Position numbers and translations under genes: made by a program. From contig CANKZG010000004.1 in NCBI GenBank assembly GCA_947488435.1, positions 62,001 to 126,000 on the forward strand: a stretch of 64,000 nt of DNA, given 5' to 3'. The notes below the pieces were generated by a model. That model made no database searches, was not told the DNA's origin, and was given only the letters and a program-made list of their open reading frames with translations. Source of the DNA: an uncultured Flavobacteriaceae bacterium (GTDB lineage: Bacteria; Bacteroidota; Bacteroidia; Flavobacteriales; Flavobacteriaceae). This document shows, one piece after another, positions 53,022 through 61,142 of the stretch; the first letter of the stretch is position 1; each line of letters starts with the position of its first letter.

Positions 53022-53789
53022 TTACTTTCTTACTAAAGGAATGATTTCTCCCTTGGCTAAGCGATACTCTTCTATTTTTGAAGCCGATAATTGTGCCGTA
53101 TAATCTATTTCTTCGACAACAAATCCAATACTCCGTAATTTATCAAAATAGTCGCGTCCATAGATGCGAACATGGTCATATTGTCCAAAGATTAGTGCGC
53201 GCTCTTTTTTATCTGTTATTGAATCATCCTCAAAAGTAATGGTTCGATTTAAGTCTTGTGGAATCTGAAAAATACCCCACCCTCCCGGTTTCAATACACG
53301 ATTAAGTTCAGACATTGCTTGGGTGTCGTTTGGGATATGCTCCAATACATGATTGCATAGAATAACATCAAAACTGTTGTCTTCAAAAGGGAGTGCGCAG
53401 ATATCGGCTTTAACGTCTGCCAAAGGAGAGTTTAAATCTGTAGTGATATAATCTTTTAAGTTTTTAAGTTTTCGAAATCGCTTATAAAATGCCTGTTCGG
53501 GAGCAAAATGTAGTACTCTATGTGCATTTCTAAAAAAATCCGTTTCATTTTTTAAAAAAAGCCAGAGAAGACGATGCCGCTCCAACGAAAGTGTCGATGG
53601 CGATAATACATTTTCTCTTGGGTTTTCGTAACCATAGGGTAAAAAACTTTTAAACTTTTTGCCATCTATGGGATCTGTATGATTGGAACCTTGCAAGAAA
53701 AAAGCCAACACGGGCCTAACTAAATAGCTAAATTTAATTAATAAAGGTCTTGGAATAGCGTTAAGAATAAATTTAAAAATCCGTTTCAT
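53022..53789 (-). CDS. Class I SAM-dependent methyltransferase
   Basis: A 255-residue protein. The methyltransferase motifs are in the middle: AHRVLHFAPEQAFYKRFRKLKNLKDYITTDLNSPLADVKADICALPFEDNSFDVILCNHVLEHIPNDTQAMSELNRVLKPGGWGIFQIPQDL. A hydrophobic or aromatic N-terminal segment (FKFILNAIPRPLLIKFSYLVRPVLAFFLQG) may associate with the membrane. Substrate unknown. It lies 20 bases downstream of map on the same strand. Confidence 0.85.
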   Translation of the reverse strand: MKRIFKFILNAIPRPLLIKFSYLVRPVLAFFLQGSNHTDPIDGKKFKSFLPYGYENPRENVLSPSTLSLERHRLLWLFLKNETDFFRNAHRVLHFAPEQAFYKRFRKLKNLKDYITTDLNSPLADVKADICALPFEDNSFDVILCNHVLEHIPNDTQAMSELNRVLKPGGWGIFQIPQDLNRTITFEDDSITDKKERALIFGQYDHVRIYGRDYFDKLRSIGFVVEEIDYTAQLSASKIEEYRLAKGEIIPLVRK

Positions 53790-53809
53790 GGTATAATCAC
53801 GAATTTGAA

Positions 53810-54628
53810 CTACACCTCCAGTTTCTTTTGTCGAAACTCATCCTCTTCTGTACTACTTATGTTTAACGCATCGTAGATATATTGAAAAGTAGAAAGCAAT
53901 TCCGGTTTTCCGTTAATAATAGCAATATTATGTTCAAAATGAGCACTGGGTTTTCCATCAGCCGTTAAAATGGTCCACCCATCTTTTAGTTGTTTGATAT
54001 TTTTGGTTCCCATATTGATCATAGGCTCAATAGCTACAACCATACCATCTGAAAATTTTTTGCCGCGACCACGTTTACCGTAATTTGGCATTTCGGGACC
54101 CTCGTGTAATTTCGTTCCCAAGCCATGACCAACCAGTTCTCGAACTACGCCATAACCATGATCTTCACAAAATTTTTGAATCGCATAGCCTACATCACCT
54201 ACGCGGTTTCCCACACGAAATTCACGAATTCCTATATATAATGAAGCTTTGGTTACATCAAGTAATTTTTGAGTCTCAGGAGCGATTTCTCCTACTGGAA
54301 AAGTATACGCATGATCTCCGTAGTATCCATTTTTTAGGGCACCACAATCTACCGAAATAATATCTCCTTCTTGCAAAGGTTCAGAAGTTGGAATACCATG
54401 AACTACTTGGGCATTCGGACTCATATTAAGCGTATTCGGAAAACCATACATTCCTAGAAATCCTGGTTCCGCACCCTGATCTCTAATATACGTTTCTGCG
54501 AGCTTATCTAAATCTAATGCACTTACCCCAGGTTTGATTTCTGAAGCCAACATGCCTAAAGTTTTAGATACTACTAAAGCACTTTCTCGCAATAGTTCTA
54601 TTTCTTCTAAGGACTTTAGTTTTACCAT
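53810..54628 (-). CDS. map: Type I methionine aminopeptidase
   Basis: A 272-residue metallopeptidase that removes the initiator methionine. Metal ligands are visible: Asp in SVDCGALKNGYYGDHAYTF (two Asp), His in GHGLGTKLHEGP, Glu in VAIEPMIN, and Glu in HFEHNIAI. HGIPTS holds the substrate His. The N-terminal MVKLKSLEEIELLRESALVVSKTLGMLASEIKPG is standard. A -7 element ends 4 bases from the ATG, so the mRNA is probably leaderless. Confidence 0.95.
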   Translation of the reverse strand: MVKLKSLEEIELLRESALVVSKTLGMLASEIKPGVSALDLDKLAETYIRDQGAEPGFLGMYGFPNTLNMSPNAQVVHGIPTSEPLQEGDIISVDCGALKNGYYGDHAYTFPVGEIAPETQKLLDVTKASLYIGIREFRVGNRVGDVGYAIQKFCEDHGYGVVRELVGHGLGTKLHEGPEMPNYGKRGRGKKFSDGMVVAIEPMINMGTKNIKQLKDGWTILTADGKPSAHFEHNIAIINGKPELLSTFQYIYDALNISSTEEDEFRQKKLEV

Positions 54629-54632
54629 GTGA

Positions 54633-54640
54633 CAAAGGTA
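54633..54640 (-). promoter_or_regulatory. -7 element almost touching the map start
   Basis: TACCTTTG on the minus strand, 4 bases from the map ATG. Transcription from it would begin at or beside the start codon, giving a leaderless message. Confidence 0.55.
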
Positions 54641-54733
54641 AACTAATAGTTTTAAAACTGTTAATCCATTCGCAATAACCTAATCACTTCTAATAAAAAA
54701 TGATACTTTTTCTAGTATTGCTATTATCTGAAA

Positions 54734-55486
54734 TTACTTATACGATATGCGATATACAACCTTATCAAATTTTTCTTGTATGGTAAATTCAGAAAGACAT
54801 CCGTTTGTATTTGTTGTATGGTCATAGGCATTGTTGCGCTCTTGAATCGTCTCGATACCATCCTTTAACATGGTAGACTTTTCGGATGTCAGTACTTTTT
54901 CTGATAAGGTAAGGAACAGCGGTATAAAATTATCTGCATACAGTTGAATAAGCCCAAGTTCTTGTAAATTAAAAAATGGATTTGAAACGTCTTTATACGT
55001 GTAGTTGGTGTGTCTAGTTAGTTTTACTTCTTTTACCACAGACTTTATAACAACGCCATTTTCTTGTGTAAATGTTTCATTAGTGGTGTCACTAAAATAT
55101 ACTTGTTTTAGCGCTCCGTTTTCATAAACGATTTTGTGTTTTTCAGCATTTTCAGGATTCAGATCATTCTCATCTTCAAAAACCAAAAAATCGGAAGATG
55201 TTATTACGTAATGACTATCATACTCACCATCCCATAGCCATGTAATTTTCTTTCCTAGATCTACTTGTTCAAATTTTAGTATTTGTTCACTTTCATCGGC
55301 CTCAATTTGTATTTTTTGTATTTTCCCTTTATCATCGTAGGTGAATTGATACTTAGAAAGCTCTGCAGATTTACCATTGCGATCAAAGCGTTCTACTTCT
55401 AATTCCTGGGGCAAACAACTTTGTGACCAACATATTAGTGTTAAAAACAAAGTGCAAATAAGAGATAAAGAATATTTTTTAATCAT
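54734..55486 (-). CDS. Secreted protein with YD-like repeats, unknown function
   Basis: A 250-residue protein with a signal peptide (MIKKYSLSLICTLFLTLICWSQS). The body has repeating beta strands of the type SKYQFTYDDKGKIQKIQIEADE, EKHKIVYENGALKQVYFSDTTNETFTQENGVVIKSVVKE, similar to the YD-type repeats of several Bacteroidota surface proteins. It ends VVYRISYK. No catalytic motif. It is divergent from nothing close; the ECF gene region lies upstream on the same strand. Confidence 0.7.
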   Translation of the reverse strand: MIKKYSLSLICTLFLTLICWSQSCLPQELEVERFDRNGKSAELSKYQFTYDDKGKIQKIQIEADESEQILKFEQVDLGKKITWLWDGEYDSHYVITSSDFLVFEDENDLNPENAEKHKIVYENGALKQVYFSDTTNETFTQENGVVIKSVVKEVKLTRHTNYTYKDVSNPFFNLQELGLIQLYADNFIPLFLTLSEKVLTSEKSTMLKDGIETIQERNNAYDHTTNTNGCLSEFTIQEKFDKVVYRISYK

Positions 55487-55613
55487 TTTTCAAGTTTTAA
55501 TTAACTTTTGATAAACGATTTAAACTAATAAATATTGCTGCATTTTTTTGGAAAGGCAGCTTGTTTTTGCTGCTACCATTGTGCTTGCGATGTTGCGATT
55601 TTAAAAACAGCGG

Positions 55614-56861
55614 TTATAATTTTGCTTTCAGTTTTTGTCTTTGGATTTTCAGGTATTCTTTTTCTGCATCGTTGGTTACAACAGTTAAGGCTTCGTCAAT
55701 ACAATCTATTGCTTTTAGAAAGGCGTTACAATTCTGATAATATTCTCCCATAGTTGCAAAATACAAGTACTTTCGTTGTTCTAAATGTTTGGGGTTAATT
55801 TCTTTTAGGATTGCTAATGCTTCCTTATTTCGTTGTAGCTGCAGATAGACTATAGCCATGTTCAATGCCGTAAACGGAGTTTTATGCAATTGATATAACT
55901 GTTTATAGTGTTTTAGTATTTCTTTCCAATTTGTAGTCTCAAAAGATTTAGCTTTTAAATGTTCTGCAGCGATGGAAGCCTCTAAATGATAGGTAGAAAA
56001 ATCGGAAAATTCCATTGCTTTGTACATTGCATTATTTCCTAAAGTTATCAACGGGAAATACCATAAAGATCGATCTTGGTCTTTAAGATTTATAATCCTG
56101 TTTTTAGGCGAAATTTTACTTTCTAATCTAGAAGTATGAAAGCAAAACAACGCAAATAAGGCATAACCGCTCCCAGTTCTGAAATGCTCTTTGTTCAGTA
56201 TCATCTTGCAAAGACGTATCGCTTCTCCACATAAATCTTTTCGAATGAGTAACTCTTTTTGATTGGAATGAAACCCTTCGTTAAAAATTAAATACAATAT
56301 TTCATGTACACGATCAAGGCGGTTTTTAAGATGAATTCCATCGGGTAATGTAAAGGAAATTTTTTGATCTCTTATGGTTTGCCTAGCCCTACTTAATCTT
56401 TTTTTTACAGTAGCTTCTTTAAGTAATAAGGCAGAGGCAATTTCATGAATACTGAATCCGGCAATAGTTTTTAAGGCAAAAGATATTTGATCTCTTGGGT
56501 TTAGTTTTGGATGACAGGCTGTAAAAATCATTCGTAATTGGCTATCTTCTATTTCATGATCTAAAAAGAGTTCGTTAATTCGAATTGCAGCAGCACCTTG
56601 ATTAAAACTTAGATTTTTTTTTGAGTCTGATTTTAATTTTCGAAATAAGTCAATAGTTCGGTTTTTGGCTGCTTTGGTAAGCCAGGCTTCTGGGTTTTCT
56701 GGAATTTTATGCCGCCATTTCGATAAAGCCATTATAAAGGTGTCCTGAACGGCGTCCTCTATGGTTTCTAAATGCGAAAGCCCAAAAATTCGTGTAAGAA
56801 TAGAGACCATCTTTCCGTACTGATGTCGAAAAAGATGGTCTATTAAAGGTTCTTTAGACAT
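55614..56861 (-). CDS. ECF-type sigma factor, ECF42-like with DUF6596 tail
   Basis: A 415-residue sigma factor, longer than normal ECF proteins. Region 2 is YGKMVSILTRIFGLSHLETIEDAVQDTFIMALSKWRHKIPENPEAWLTKAAKNRTIDLFRK; region 4 is ISFALKTIAGFSIHEIASALLLKEATVKKRLSRARQTIRDQ. The C-terminal half has DUF6596/TPR-like helices (LYLIFNEGFHSNQ; LHKTPFTALNMAIVYLQLQRNKEALAILKEINP). ECF42 sigma factors carry such an extension instead of an anti-sigma partner, and are encoded with DGPF proteins, as here. The start shares one base with the upstream stop (TAATG). Confidence 0.9.
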   Translation of the reverse strand: MSKEPLIDHLFRHQYGKMVSILTRIFGLSHLETIEDAVQDTFIMALSKWRHKIPENPEAWLTKAAKNRTIDLFRKLKSDSKKNLSFNQGAAAIRINELFLDHEIEDSQLRMIFTACHPKLNPRDQISFALKTIAGFSIHEIASALLLKEATVKKRLSRARQTIRDQKISFTLPDGIHLKNRLDRVHEILYLIFNEGFHSNQKELLIRKDLCGEAIRLCKMILNKEHFRTGSGYALFALFCFHTSRLESKISPKNRIINLKDQDRSLWYFPLITLGNNAMYKAMEFSDFSTYHLEASIAAEHLKAKSFETTNWKEILKHYKQLYQLHKTPFTALNMAIVYLQLQRNKEALAILKEINPKHLEQRKYLYFATMGEYYQNCNAFLKAIDCIDEALTVVTNDAEKEYLKIQRQKLKAKL

Positions 56862-57208
56862 TATTGATCAAACACCATTACTTCTCTTATTTCGACCGTG
56901 CCTCCTAAGTCGTAATCTGGAAAATCTTGAGCTATGTTAACAACTGCATCGGCATCCTTAGCTTGTACGATATAGTACCCGCCTACCAGCTCTTTGCTCT
57001 CTGCAAAAGGGCCATCCGATACAGTTCTGTTTGGACCTGAAACACATTTGGCCTCGGCATGCAATGCATTTCCACCCTTTACAATACCGGCTTCTTCCAT
57101 CTTTGCGTTCCATGCAAACCATTTCCCCATTCTTGATTGAATTTCTTCGGGAGAAAGTCCTAAGTCTCCATAATCGGCTCCGATAAAAATCATCATAAAA
57201 TCTTTCAT
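56861..57208 (-). CDS. DGPF/YCII-domain protein, partner of the ECF42 sigma factor
   Basis: A 115-residue protein with the diagnostic motif SDGPFAESKELVGGYYIVQ and an N-terminal MMIFIGADYGDLGLSPEEIQSRMGKWFAWNAKMEEAGIVKGG. YCII-like proteins have a ferredoxin-like fold with unknown ligand; in ECF42 loci one or more DGPF proteins are regulated with the sigma factor. It precedes the sigma gene and overlaps it by one base. Confidence 0.9.
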   Translation of the reverse strand: MKDFMMIFIGADYGDLGLSPEEIQSRMGKWFAWNAKMEEAGIVKGGNALHAEAKCVSGPNRTVSDGPFAESKELVGGYYIVQAKDADAVVNIAQDFPDYDLGGTVEIREVMVFDQ

Positions 57209-57391
57209 ACTTAAATGTTTTTGATTATTAAATAGATTACTTTTTTAAATAACGATACATAATGCCTAAAGGGAGACAAATAACTTTTATTTTTTATACG
57301 ATCGTTTTAAGTACGTTTAAAACTATCAAAAAAATGACTGGTATACAAACGTAAGCTACCTAGTAAGGTTCTATGGATAGAACGTTATTTA

Positions 57392-58441
57392 CTAATCAGA
57401 GATTAGGTGTTTTTTAAAAAAATCTATGGCTAGAGCCGCAGTTTTTTTATGGATTTCTTTTCGAACTACTGTAGGATGATCAATAGTTAAATTAGGGATA
57501 ACCTCTTTTCCAAAAGCTGTGCCTTCATTTAAAAAAATGTAGTGATTTACAAATTCATTAAAAAGATGTAATTCACTGTTTTTAATAAGCTTATGGTAGT
57601 TTTCGGCGTTAGCTGCAATCGGCGTATTAGTATCTCCTTTACCAGCAACAATAAAAATTGGCGCAGCAATCTCTTTAGTTTGTTCGGGGGAGTAAAATCC
57701 AAAACCTATGGCCGGCGCCATTACAAAGAAAGCTTTGATTCTTTCATCTTTTACCTGATCCTTGTAGGTTTTATAGGATGCAACAATCAAACTGTCATTT
57801 TCGAAATCAATGACTTCATCAGTTTCAGGAAATTCTGGAGGAAGTGCAGGAGTGTTTTCTGCGGCATTAACAGTATCTGCGTTTCGGTCCACATAGCCAC
57901 CTGCTAAGGCAATATTGGTATAGCCACCTAGAGAGAAACCAACACCTCCAATTTTTGTGATATCAATATATGGTTTAAATGTGTTATTGCTAAGAACTTC
58001 ATTTAGAACATATTTAATGTCTATAGCTCTTTCCCACCATTTTACAAACTCTCTGGGAATTTTATTAAATGTTGAGTTTCCATAGTGATCTATAGACACC
58101 ACCATATAACCTTCTTTAACCATATTTTCGATGAACCAAGTTAGTGAAAACCTATTGCCACCTGTTCCGTGTGAAACCAATAATAATGGAAATTTACGAG
58201 GTATAATTGTTGCGTCAGGAATTGTCTTAATAGGCTTAAAAAGGGCTCTATTATTTGTTTTGGATTGGGAAGGTGTTATTTTATCATGGGTCGGATACCA
58301 AATTTCGGTCAAAAGCGGTCTATTTCTGGAGTTGTCTACTAAAGTGATAGATTTTTGACCGATATTAAGGGTTGCAGGTTCCTGAGCTAGCAGTGAACAA
58401 CAACCTATTAGAAAAAATAGGAAGAGAGTTATTTTTCGCAT
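57392..58441 (-). CDS. Secreted alpha/beta hydrolase (dienelactone/PAF-acetylhydrolase-like)
   Basis: A 349-residue protein with a signal peptide (MRKITLFLFFLIGCCSLLAQ). The core fold is seen: FPLLLVSHGTGGNRFSLTWFIENMVKEGYMVVSIDHYGNSTFN, and the nucleophile elbow GVGFSLGGYTN. An acid (IFIVAGKGDTNTPI) and His (NHYIFLNEG) complete the likely triad. It may hydrolyse small esters or lactones; specificity unknown. A perfect palindrome overlaps the region just upstream of its start codon. Confidence 0.85.
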   Translation of the reverse strand: MRKITLFLFFLIGCCSLLAQEPATLNIGQKSITLVDNSRNRPLLTEIWYPTHDKITPSQSKTNNRALFKPIKTIPDATIIPRKFPLLLVSHGTGGNRFSLTWFIENMVKEGYMVVSIDHYGNSTFNKIPREFVKWWERAIDIKYVLNEVLSNNTFKPYIDITKIGGVGFSLGGYTNIALAGGYVDRNADTVNAAENTPALPPEFPETDEVIDFENDSLIVASYKTYKDQVKDERIKAFFVMAPAIGFGFYSPEQTKEIAAPIFIVAGKGDTNTPIAANAENYHKLIKNSELHLFNEFVNHYIFLNEGTAFGKEVIPNLTIDHPTVVRKEIHKKTAALAIDFFKKHLISD

Positions 58442-58443
58442 TT

Positions 58444-58465
58444 ATCTATAGTTTAAACTATAGAT
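58444..58465. promoter_or_regulatory. Perfect 22-bp palindrome just upstream of the hydrolase start
   Basis: A perfect inverted repeat without spacer, half-site ATCTATAGTTT, centred at 58454/58455. It ends 2 bases before the ATG of the hydrolase gene. In that place a protein bound to it would block transcription, and an RNA hairpin would hide the translation start. It has no T-run, so a terminator is unlikely. Confidence 0.55.
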
Positions 58466-58606
58466 GAACGAAAAGAAGAATCGTTACAATCTTTTAAAAA
58501 AAATTCATAATTATATAAACTAAAACGGAAAAACCACCCAAGAATGAATACAAATTATGCTATTCTTTGAATGGTTTTTACTTTCTCTGTAAGAACTGCT
58601 TTGTTT

Positions 58607-60124
58607 TTAAATTAAAGCAGTTCGTGTCATTACATCCGGTTGTGGAATACCCATTAATTTTAGAATTGTTGGGGCAATATCTCCTAGAACACCGTCTTTT
58701 ACCGTTTTAACTTCCGAATCGACTATAATTAATGGTACAGGGTTCGTGGTATGCGCAGTATTTGGACTTCCATCAGGATTACGCATCGTATCACAGTTTC
58801 CGTGGTCTGCAATCACTATTGTTGTATAACCATGTGCTAAACCTGCAGTTATTACCGCATTTGCACAAGAATCTACCACTTCACAAGCCTTAATCGCAGC
58901 ATCCATATCTCCAGTGTGTCCTACCATATCAGGATTTGCAAAGTTTAAACAAACAAAATCTGGATTTTCTTTCTCCAATTCCGGAATAATTGCATCACGA
59001 ATATCATAAGCACTCATTTCAGGTTTAAGATCATAAGTTGCCACTTTAGGGGAGGGGCAAAGCAGACGTTCTTCCCCACTAAAAGGAGTTTCTCGACCGC
59101 CATTAAAAAAGAAAGTTACATGTGGGTATTTTTCGGTTTCCGCTATACGAATTTGTTTTTTATCCGCCTTTTCCAAAACTTCACCCAGTGTGTTTTTGAT
59201 ATTCTCTTTGTCATATACCACATGAATTCCTTTGAAAGAATCATCATAATTGGTCATGGTAACATAATACAAATCAAGGGGGTGCATTTGATGTTCAGGA
59301 AATGCCTCTTGATTTAAAGCCTGGGTTAATTCTCGTCCTCTGTCCGTTCTGAAATTAAAAAATATAATTACATCTCCTTCACTAATTTGAGTTAATGGGG
59401 TATTGTTTTCATCGGTAGCTATTATAGGTTTAATAAATTCATCTGTAATATCGGCGTCATAACTTTTTTGGACAGTATCTAAAACATTAACGCTTTTTTC
59501 ACCAATACCATTAACTAATAGATCATAAGCTAATTTTACCCGTTCCCATCGTTTATCACGATCCATGGCGTAGTACCTGCCAATTACAGAAGCAATTTTG
59601 GCATTTTTAGTACTACAAAACTCTGAAAGATCGGCTAAATATCCTTTTCCGCTTTTTGGATCTACATCTCTACCATCGGTAAATGCGTGAATAAAAGTTT
59701 TATTAAGATGATTTGCTTCGGCAGCGTTAATTAAACCTTTTAAATGGTCAATATGAGAATGTACCCCACCATCACTGAGAAGTCCTAAAAAATGAACAGC
59801 TTTATCGTTTGTTTTTGCATAGTTGAATGCATTTTTCAAAGCAATTTCCTCCTGTAACGTATCTTCTTTTAGTGCTAAATTTATTTTAGCCAGATCTTGG
59901 TATACAATGCGACCTGCGCCTAAATTCATATGGCCCACTTCACTATTTCCCATTTGACCTTCGGGTAACCCTACATGCATTCCGTCTGTGAGCAGATTTG
60001 CATTCGGATACTGAAGATATAGATTGTCAATAAATGGAGTATGTGCGTTGTCAATGGCTGATATTTCGGGATTAGGTGATTTTCCCCAACCATCTAAAAT
60101 CATCAAGATTACTTTTTTATTCAT
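58607..60124 (-). CDS. gpmI: 2,3-bisphosphoglycerate-independent phosphoglycerate mutase
   Basis: A 505-residue enzyme of the alkaline-phosphatase superfamily. The first metal and Ser nucleophile region is MILDGWGKSP and GNSEVGHMNLGAGRIVYQD (Ser in SEVGH); later motifs are GDVIIFFNFRTDRGRELT, NFANPDMVGHTG, TIVIADHGNCDTMRN, and NTAHTTNPVPLIIVD. It interconverts 3- and 2-phosphoglycerate in glycolysis. The length and start are standard. Confidence 0.95.
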   Translation of the reverse strand: MNKKVILMILDGWGKSPNPEISAIDNAHTPFIDNLYLQYPNANLLTDGMHVGLPEGQMGNSEVGHMNLGAGRIVYQDLAKINLALKEDTLQEEIALKNAFNYAKTNDKAVHFLGLLSDGGVHSHIDHLKGLINAAEANHLNKTFIHAFTDGRDVDPKSGKGYLADLSEFCSTKNAKIASVIGRYYAMDRDKRWERVKLAYDLLVNGIGEKSVNVLDTVQKSYDADITDEFIKPIIATDENNTPLTQISEGDVIIFFNFRTDRGRELTQALNQEAFPEHQMHPLDLYYVTMTNYDDSFKGIHVVYDKENIKNTLGEVLEKADKKQIRIAETEKYPHVTFFFNGGRETPFSGEERLLCPSPKVATYDLKPEMSAYDIRDAIIPELEKENPDFVCLNFANPDMVGHTGDMDAAIKACEVVDSCANAVITAGLAHGYTTIVIADHGNCDTMRNPDGSPNTAHTTNPVPLIIVDSEVKTVKDGVLGDIAPTILKLMGIPQPDVMTRTALI

Positions 60125-60142
60125 GTTTTTTTATTTCGACCC

Positions 60143-60150
60143 CAAAAATA
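60143..60150 (-). promoter_or_regulatory. -7 element upstream of gpmI
   Basis: TATTTTTG on the minus strand matches TAnnTTTG; 18 bases upstream of the ATG, leader about 12 bases. Confidence 0.55.
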
Positions 60151-60347
60151 AAATGAATTAAGAAGTATTACTAAAAATTGAGGTTTCTTTTTCTATTTTT
60201 CTCAAATTCTTAAATAATCGTAAAAATTTAACATATATGGTATTATTATTGTTAAACTTAAGTTATTTAGCTAACAATCATGAAACAAAAAAAGATAGGT
60301 GAAGTCTATTTATGTATAATCAAAACTTATAACATAAAACATTCATC

Positions 60348-60743
60348 ATGAAAAAAACAATCCTAACACTTACTGCTATGCTTGCATTAGCAGTAGGAAG
60401 TGTGCATGCATCGTACACTTCAGATCTAAATGAAAAAATTAATGCCACAACCATTCTGGAAACAGCCGAAATTAGTACGTTTTGCAAAGCCATTGTAATG
60501 GGTGATACTGAAACGGTAAAGCGTTTAATTGAACTTGGAGAAGATGTAAATCAAAAATCTCTGGGAATGCGCCCAACGCATTTTGCAGCACGATACAACA
60601 AAGTGGAAATTTTGGAATTACTTGTGGCTAATGGCGCTGATTTATCCTTACGTTGTGATAGAGGGTACACTGTAGAAAAATATGCTGAACTTTCAAATGC
60701 TAAGGAAGCGTTAGCTTATATTAAGATTGCTAAGAAAGGTTAA
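60348..60743 (+). CDS. Secreted ankyrin-repeat protein
   Basis: A 131-residue protein with a signal peptide (MKKTILTLTAMLALAVGSVHAS). Two to three ankyrin-type repeats: FCKAIVMGDTETVKRLIELGEDVNQKSLGMRPTHFAARYNKVEILELLVANGADLSLRCDRGYTVEKYAELSNAKEALAYI. The pattern matches the ankyrin consensus (LL..GAD.....G.T...A). Probably a periplasmic protein-binding module. No adjacent catalytic partner is seen. A strong terminator follows. Confidence 0.85.
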   Translation: MKKTILTLTAMLALAVGSVHASYTSDLNEKINATTILETAEISTFCKAIVMGDTETVKRLIELGEDVNQKSLGMRPTHFAARYNKVEILELLVANGADLSLRCDRGYTVEKYAELSNAKEALAYIKIAKKG

Positions 60744-60763
60744 GAGGGGTTTATTTATCAATC

Positions 60764-60796
60764 AAAAACCCTTTGGATAATCACCAAAGGGTTTTT
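60764..60796 (+). terminator. Rho-independent terminator of the ankyrin gene
   Basis: AAAAACCCTTTGG (60764-60776) pairs with CCAAAGGGTTTTT (60784-60796), a 13-bp stem with a 7-base loop, followed by T. It ends the ankyrin transcript 21 bases after its stop. Confidence 0.85.
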
Positions 60797-60861
60797 TGTT
60801 ACAATTTATTTTACCAAATAGTTAATTAGTGCTCGGGTAAAAGAGTTAACGATAAATACAA

Positions 60862-61029
60862 CTAAAAATTAAAACCTGTAAAAGCTCTATACACGAATGC
60901 ATAAAATGTGATTGATAATAGTAGTAAACAGAAAATCGCGTACGCTTTAAGTAATACTACTAATATTTCAGGTTTACAATTTTCAAATGCCGAAAAATAA
61001 ATATTTTTAATATTTCCTATTGTTCCCAT
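60862..61029 (-). CDS. Small membrane protein, 55 residues
   Basis: The frame reads MGTIGNIKNIYFSAFENC, then KPEILVVLLKAYAIFCLLLL, then SITFYAFVYRAFTGFNF and stop. One membrane span covers about residues 21-45, with a C-terminal FYAFVYRAFTGF. This resembles a family of very small proteins of Flavobacteriaceae (DUF6747-like by memory, uncertain). It lies between the ankyrin gene terminator and the M48 protease gene. Confidence 0.6.
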   Translation of the reverse strand: MGTIGNIKNIYFSAFENCKPEILVVLLKAYAIFCLLLLSITFYAFVYRAFTGFNF

Positions 61030-61142
61030 ATAGTTTGATTTTTCAAAGCTATAAGAGTCAAGTTTTAGGTATTTTTCGATTTGGGTACCCTCAAAACTAA
61101 CAAATTACTTAGTGTTGAAAAAATTTTTCGGGCAAAATACGT

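Noticed and set aside
55535-55753. 72-residue plus-strand frame overlapping the ECF gene end
   Set aside because: Cys- and Leu-rich antisense frame without domain; overlaps a supported gene.
57368-57383. GTTCTAT-type hairpin downstream of the hydrolase gene as a terminator
   Set aside because: The loop is too small (2 bases) and no T-run follows on the minus strand.
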